Assembly (NCBI GenBank): GCA_036564195.1
Contig: DATCLA010000147.1
Location: 1 to 19,126 of the forward strand
DNA from: DATCLA01 sp036564195
Lineage (GTDB): Bacteria > Bacillota > UBA4882 > UBA8346
Reading direction: 5' to 3'
DNA length: 19,126 bases
Numbering within the stretch: the stretch's first letter is position 1; every line of letters starts with the position of its first letter. Made by a program: the position numbers and the translations under genes. The notes below the pieces were generated by a model, which saw only the letters and a program-made list of their open reading frames with translations, ran no database searches and was not told the origin of the DNA. Positions 14,572 through 19,126 of this stretch are shown in pieces.

Positions 14572-17273
14572 GCTATCTAGGCAACCATCAGCTGAAGCTA
14601 AATGGCGTTGCAGCGCTCCAAACCATCGAAGAACTGGCCTTGGACATTGAACCCGGCAAACATGCTACATTAAAGGTGAGAGGGTTAGCGGATGACCGGG
14701 TTGCTACCGAATCGCTTCTGGAAAATCAGCAGGTGCAGTTAATAGCGGGTGACGGGAAGGGCAAGACCATCTTTGCAGGGCCGGTGGTTAACACTACAGT
14801 TGTTGAGGACAAAGGTGTCTTCTACCTTGAAGTTGAGGGTATTTCCGCTACGTTTCAGCTTGACCTGGAGAAAAAGAGCCGTTCGTTTCAGAATACCAAC
14901 CTTACCTACAAACAAGTGATTGAGCAGGTAATTCAGGGGACGCCCCATTGTAACGCCAATTATCAAGTGGGGCAAACTGAAAAAATTAAAGTCCCGATTA
15001 TCCAATATCTGGAGAAAGACTGGGAATTTATCAAGCGGATGGCCAGTCATTTTGGGGCGACGGTTGTACCGGAAGTTACCAGCGGTCAACCGAGTTTCTG
15101 GTTTGGAATGCCTCAAGGCAGTAATCATACTCTGGAAGCGGAAAGCGATTATAAAATCTGGAAGGACCTGGGCCGGTTCCATGAAAAAGGCGGTACGTCC
15201 GCGGGTTACCAAGTCGATGATTTTTTATGTTGTCAGGTCCGGACCTGGCATGATTGGGAGATCGGCGACCGGGTTAGTTTTTTGGGGCGAATCTGGACCG
15301 TCGCCGCCAAAAGAGGCCGGATCGAGCAAGGACTCTGGGTTTATAGCTACAGATTGGGCTTTGCTCCGGCGCTGGGTTTGAAGAAACAATACAATCAGTT
15401 TATCAGTGGGATGTCAATCCAAGGTAAAGTGCTGGAGACCAAAGGGGAACGCTTAAAAGTCCATCTGGATATTGATCAGTCCCAAGATCAAGCCACCGCC
15501 TTCTGGTATCCATATGTGCCTGCTTCCGGGAATATGATGTACTGTATGCCACAAGTCGGTACCAGGGTGATCTTGTACTTTCCCGATGATGATGAGTCCC
15601 ACGCCCAGATCACCGGTTGTGTCCGGACCAATGGCGGTGAGTGTAAGGAGATGAGCGATCCCAATAACCGCTACTTTACCACAGAGCACCACAAACAACT
15701 GGCTATGCTACCGACGGCTTTAGCATTGACTGCGGTAGGCACTGAACAGCAGCCGTTGCAGATAATTATGGCGGAACAGGCTGCTACCGGAAGCGGCGGG
15801 ATTACACTGGCCAGTCATAAGGTGGTTAATCTTCGTGCCAAGGGAGATATTGAGTTCTCCTCGGACCGGCGGATCAGCTGTGAAGCTAAGACCGGGTTGA
15901 ATATAGCTAATTTTCGGGTTAACGGCAATACCGCCACCCTTCAAAGCAGCCTGGCGCTGAAGTACGGGTTTGATATTTATGGCAAAAATATTAACTTTGA
16001 AACCAGCCGGTTTACGAGTTATCCAGCCTTTGATGACGGGTTTAATAAAGGGAAGTTCTTGAGAAATGTTCTAATCGGAACATTGGCGGTAGCAGCAATT
16101 GCGGCAGTAGCTTTTGTAGCGGCGCCGGCAGCCTTGAGCGCCGTAGGATTGGCCTCCATGATTACCGCTGTGAAGATTGGAGCAATAGCCGGAGCCTTTG
16201 TGGCCGTCGGCTTTAAAGCAGTTAGTGATTACCGGGCCGGTGAAACCGGTACCTGGCAGGACTATGTAGCGAAAGCAACGTGTGGGGGAGTTAGCGGAGC
16301 CATTGGAGGAGCTGCAACCGGATGGATTTCAACTATATTGCTTAGCGGGGGAGGAGCTTTTCTCGGAAAATTAACTGAGCAAGGTATAAGTAACGCGCTG
16401 GGCGGAACCGTTAATAATACGGGTTGGGATTATGTTGCGGAAGTAGGTGGCGGAGTAATCGGTGGTGTAGTTGGCAAAGGCCTTACGGATGGAATAAAAT
16501 ATGTGGCGATGCGCTCGGTCGGCGAGCTAAGCAGGACCGGAACTAAACAGTTTATCCAAAAGACGGCTGACCGGTTCGGTCAAAAATATGCTTCGCAGAC
16601 AGGGATGGCTGCCTCGACCGGGGCCAAAAAGTGGCTCTATACCTTTATTAAAGCGGCTAAAGAAGGCAATGCCGACTTAATCAATAACTTTACTGTAGAA
16701 CAAGCCGAAAAAGTAACGGTAGCACAGTTGAAAGGGGAATTGGGACGATCGGCCAGTATAAATCAGGCTTTAAAACTCGTTAGACAAAACCCCCAGTTTT
16801 TTAAGGATGCCGGTTTTGAAACCTTCAGTAATTTTACAAAAATAACCGGACCCTCCTCTGTCGGCGGGGTCCTCGGTGAAGAGTCCAGCGGCTTTATCGG
16901 TGATTTGCTGACTCCGGAGAAACCTCAAGTTACTTCCAGAGAATCAGTCCCCTATTTGGTACGGGGCGCTAAATTGCAATGTAATTGCGGCAACCAGAAG
17001 CGGATGATAAATCTGCCGCTTTGCCACGGGGTCTATATCACAGAAGCACCGGTAATCTGTGAGTCTGATCATATCGCCCTCAAAAATATCATGGAGTTTC
17101 GCCATTGCCGCAAAACCGATCAGGCCTGTAGCCCCATAATCACCGGTAAGTGGAAGGGAGCTAAAAATGATGTCAAAATTAATGGGGTCAACGTAATCAC
17201 CACTGAATCAAAACTGCTCTGCAGCCGCGGCGGTATTATTACAGTGGATGATTCGGGGCAGAAAACCGATTAG
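14568..17273 (+). CDS. VgrG spike fused to a membrane/glycine-rich region and a C-terminal DUF4280 (PAAR-like) domain, candidate effector
   Basis: A 901-aa multidomain protein. Residues 15-280 are gp27-like (SRSFQNTNLTYKQVIEQVI, QYLEKDWEFIKRMASHF). An OB-fold spans about 282-355 (WYPYVPAS, YCMPQVGTRVILYF), followed by a beta-stalk to about 480. Two long hydrophobic segments lie at about 498-527 and 530-550, followed by a glycine-rich stretch (564-645) with two similar units around DYVAKATCGGVSGAIGG and DYVAEVGGGVIGGVVG. Residues 650-785 are helical and match nothing I know; a toxin here is possible. The C-terminal DUF4280 domain (794-899) shows YLVRGAKLQCNCG, the MEFRHC and ACSP cysteines and LLCSRGGII; such domains are PAAR-like spike tips. 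It is rare to see the tip fused after the effector region in one chain. The start overlaps the preceding stop (ATGA). Confidence 0.88.
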   Translation: MSYLGNHQLKLNGVAALQTIEELALDIEPGKHATLKVRGLADDRVATESLLENQQVQLIAGDGKGKTIFAGPVVNTTVVEDKGVFYLEVEGISATFQLDLEKKSRSFQNTNLTYKQVIEQVIQGTPHCNANYQVGQTEKIKVPIIQYLEKDWEFIKRMASHFGATVVPEVTSGQPSFWFGMPQGSNHTLEAESDYKIWKDLGRFHEKGGTSAGYQVDDFLCCQVRTWHDWEIGDRVSFLGRIWTVAAKRGRIEQGLWVYSYRLGFAPALGLKKQYNQFISGMSIQGKVLETKGERLKVHLDIDQSQDQATAFWYPYVPASGNMMYCMPQVGTRVILYFPDDDESHAQITGCVRTNGGECKEMSDPNNRYFTTEHHKQLAMLPTALALTAVGTEQQPLQIIMAEQAATGSGGITLASHKVVNLRAKGDIEFSSDRRISCEAKTGLNIANFRVNGNTATLQSSLALKYGFDIYGKNINFETSRFTSYPAFDDGFNKGKFLRNVLIGTLAVAAIAAVAFVAAPAALSAVGLASMITAVKIGAIAGAFVAVGFKAVSDYRAGETGTWQDYVAKATCGGVSGAIGGAATGWISTILLSGGGAFLGKLTEQGISNALGGTVNNTGWDYVAEVGGGVIGGVVGKGLTDGIKYVAMRSVGELSRTGTKQFIQKTADRFGQKYASQTGMAASTGAKKWLYTFIKAAKEGNADLINNFTVEQAEKVTVAQLKGELGRSASINQALKLVRQNPQFFKDAGFETFSNFTKITGPSSVGGVLGEESSGFIGDLLTPEKPQVTSRESVPYLVRGAKLQCNCGNQKRMINLPLCHGVYITEAPVICESDHIALKNIMEFRHCRKTDQACSPIITGKWKGAKNDVKINGVNVITTESKLLCSRGGIITVDDSGQKTD

Positions 17274-17332
17274 CAACCTCACCGGAAAAAGAGGTTAATT
17301 AATATCTTTTCGCCGATAAACGGAGGGCTTTG

Positions 17333-18421
17333 ATGAAGACAGACCACTCCAAAGGAAGCAAGCAAGAAAAATTAATTTACCACTATACTGAGGGATATAT
17401 CAAACGCAGAAAAATCCTAAAAAATCTGGCGCCATTGATACTTATTTTAGGCGGAGCCTTAACATTGGCAATACAGTTTTATGCTCCAAAACTGATGCTT
17501 GTTGTGTTGATTCCGTTACTCTTTTGGTTTTTTGCTTACAGCGGTGTGGCCCGCGATTACGACAGAGACGAAATCTATATTAAAGAAGGACTAATCCATG
17601 TAAAAACTTGTATCCATGCCCGCAGCGGTTACCATTACAGTTTAGCCGTAGTTAAGGATATCAGCCGGGTGGAAGTTGGGACCCGTTATTTCACGGTTTA
17701 CGGTAATATTATTTTTGAAACTGATGGGATGACGCGTCTGCTCAAGAGGTTAAAACTCCCGTTGGGCCTGGTTAATGTGGAAGAACTCATTAAATTTGCC
17801 CGGTCAAATACGATTAGCCCCTCCCAACAGCAGGCGGCGTTAGATCTTATCAAGGACCGCCGGGATCAAAGCGGCACGATCCGGCGTATCAATATTTGGA
17901 ATGTGATTAAAGAGACTTTCTTAAGAATCCTGGCCAAAAGTATGCTGATTGAAGGGATCGCCCTGATAATCGGGATTATTTGCTTTTTACGGCTGTCCGA
18001 AGATGACAATCTATTACTGCTGCTGATTACGTTGGCTTGTATCATGACTTTTATATTAACCTTTTTCTTTTCAACAGTTTACATTATATCGGAATACGCC
18101 TTGGACTTGTTCTTAAAAAGAGTCAATCGCTACACCGGCTACCTTAGCCACCTTCAGCCGGTAGCTACCGGTTATAATAGCCTGCTGATTCCGATCAAAC
18201 ATTACCACGGCTATTATCATGCTCTTTTTTACCACACGCCGGGAGTCAGGGTGACCTATCTGCCGCTGACAGCCGGGGATATCAAAAGTAACCCGATTGA
18301 CGGGCGGAGGTTTCTGGTCAAAGGCCCGGAACTGTTGGCGGGTATCGGTAAAAGTCAAAAGGTAGAAGTGTTATACTTGCCTAAGTCGAAGCTGATTGTA
18401 AGGGCAAAGGTTGGAGATTAG
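17333..18421 (+). CDS. four-helix membrane protein of unknown function, candidate immunity protein
   Basis: A 362-aa integral membrane protein from ATG 17333, chosen because GGAGGG (17322-17327) lies 5 nt upstream; a TTG directly before it is too close. Membrane segments lie at about 32-49, 54-70, 203-220 and 227-252. Between the two pairs is a soluble domain (about 80-155) with a PH-like beta pattern (EIYIKEGLIHVKTCIHA, AVVKDISRVEVGTRYFTVYG). After the last helix comes a domain rich in beta strands (LLIPIKHYHGYYHALFYHTP, DGRRFLVKG). I do not recognise a family. It follows the effector-like gene by 59 bp on the same strand. A membrane protein in that position is a common place for immunity to membrane-targeting effectors; this is inference. 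Confidence 0.65.
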   Translation: MKTDHSKGSKQEKLIYHYTEGYIKRRKILKNLAPLILILGGALTLAIQFYAPKLMLVVLIPLLFWFFAYSGVARDYDRDEIYIKEGLIHVKTCIHARSGYHYSLAVVKDISRVEVGTRYFTVYGNIIFETDGMTRLLKRLKLPLGLVNVEELIKFARSNTISPSQQQAALDLIKDRRDQSGTIRRINIWNVIKETFLRILAKSMLIEGIALIIGIICFLRLSEDDNLLLLLITLACIMTFILTFFFSTVYIISEYALDLFLKRVNRYTGYLSHLQPVATGYNSLLIPIKHYHGYYHALFYHTPGVRVTYLPLTAGDIKSNPIDGRRFLVKGPELLAGIGKSQKVEVLYLPKSKLIVRAKVGD

Positions 18422-18453
18422 GTGGGAAATAAGAGGAAAGAAGGCATGGTCAA

Positions 18454-19126
18454 ATGAGTTCCAGGGATAAATGGGGAATAACTCTGTTTGCTTTAGTGAT
18501 GCTGGCGGCGCTATTTTTGATTAACGACTCAACCTGGTTGGGAATCGTGCTGATCAGCGGTTTGCTTGGCTTGGGGCTAGTGATGTTCCGCCGGAAGGTG
18601 CGGCAGTTTGCTTTCGATTTTACCGAGGCGAAGCTGCAAAAGCAGATTGATGATAACCGGGAAGAGGTTTTTACTTATTTTGAAGAGAATAGCGAGTTGC
18701 TTTACGAACCCTTCCGCCAACTCTTCCGTAAGGGCAGGGCGCTGCAACAAGCCGGACAGTTGGGTGCGGTGTTTGTTTTATCAATCACTTTTGAACGGCA
18801 GGCAATCTTGGATAACCGGTATTATTTAAGGTTGGACTTGTATGACCAGGCAGAGGCGGACGAGGTCACTTGTAGTGAAAATTGGGATGCCGGTTTTATC
18901 TTTAAGTATATTGACAGCGACTTGGATGCGATGGATGCGGAGTTTACCCAGAAGTGGACAGCTGCAGAAAGGCTGGAAAGTAAAACCGGTTATATGTTTG
19001 CCTATATTGATGTGGCCGAAAATTTATGGACTCAGCACATTGCGGAGGTTTTAGCTTTGGAGGAATGGCAGCAATTACAAAAAACCGCAGACTATAAAGT
19101 GGTCTTTGGCGAATATCAAAATCCGG
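18454..19126 (+). CDS. membrane-anchored paralogue of the 205-aa operon protein (cut by the window end)
   Basis: The frame is open from ATG 18454 to the end of the window (224 codons, no stop), so the gene continues beyond. The ribosome-binding site AAGG (18441-18444) lies 9 nt upstream; an ATG at 18446 stops after three codons. Two N-terminal membrane segments (about 7-23 and 28-45) are followed by a soluble helical domain homologous to the protein at 13358. Shared blocks are LRLDLYD (125-131), FKYIDSD (150-156) and KTADYKVVFGEY (210-221), together with PFRQLFRKGRALQQAGQLG near 86-104. The function is unknown. It shows that the same domain occurs in the operon as a soluble form and as a membrane-anchored form. 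Confidence 0.8.
   Translation, partial: MSSRDKWGITLFALVMLAALFLINDSTWLGIVLISGLLGLGLVMFRRKVRQFAFDFTEAKLQKQIDDNREEVFTYFEENSELLYEPFRQLFRKGRALQQAGQLGAVFVLSITFERQAILDNRYYLRLDLYDQAEADEVTCSENWDAGFIFKYIDSDLDAMDAEFTQKWTAAERLESKTGYMFAYIDVAENLWTQHIAEVLALEEWQQLQKTADYKVVFGEYQNP

Noticed and set aside
1..19126. CRISPR arrays, tRNA or rRNA genes
   Set aside because: No regularly spaced direct repeats, tRNA-like cloverleaf sequences or rRNA signature stretches were seen on either strand.

Overview
The window reads as a chromosome segment of a mid-GC member of the Bacillota (Firmicutes). The promoters are sigma-A type (TTGACA/TATAAT at about 17 nt), the ribosome-binding sites are strong AAGGAGG types, and TTG and GTG starts are frequent. 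The azlCD pair, the DUF421/DUF4363 pair and the TPP riboswitch in front of thiD fit that group. A small secreted beta-barrel protein ending in an aromatic residue, and a VgrG operon, raise the possibility of a two-membrane (diderm) lineage. This is inference, and I cannot name the genus.

Bases 1-3100: a LacI-type regulator whose normal start codon seems to be lost (ATA in place of ATG), a sugar-phosphate isomerase/epimerase, and, after a long leader with its own promoter, a small exported barrel protein. Bases 3130-4290, minus strand: a DUF421 (YetF-like) membrane protein followed by a DUF4363 protein. Bases 4530-6916: a perfect-consensus promoter driving a lysine 2,3-aminomutase and then a D-Ala-D-Ala-ligase-like ATP-grasp enzyme. 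Bases 6913-7054: a 142-bp inverted-repeat element carrying a strong outward promoter. It looks like a miniature derivative of a REP-type transposase element and sits directly before azlCD. Bases 8200-9232: a TPP riboswitch with a terminator and thiD, which is split by a -1 frameshift at a G-run. Bases 9361-10830: a secreted metallophosphoesterase.

Bases 11179 to the window end: a single co-directional operon of at least seven genes built around contractile-injection spike proteins. It starts from a good promoter and encodes a DcrB/Eag-like putative chaperone, a stand-alone VgrG, a 205-aa protein of unknown function, an Imm11/DUF1629-like protein, and a 901-aa protein fusing a VgrG spike to a hydrophobic and glycine-rich central region and a C-terminal DUF4280 (PAAR-like) tip. 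Two membrane proteins follow; the last is cut by the window edge and is a paralogue of the 205-aa protein. No sheath, tube, baseplate or ATPase gene is present here, so this is a spike/effector island that must rely on structural genes elsewhere. The chaperone-like protein together with an effector carrying membrane segments is the most interesting arrangement in the window.
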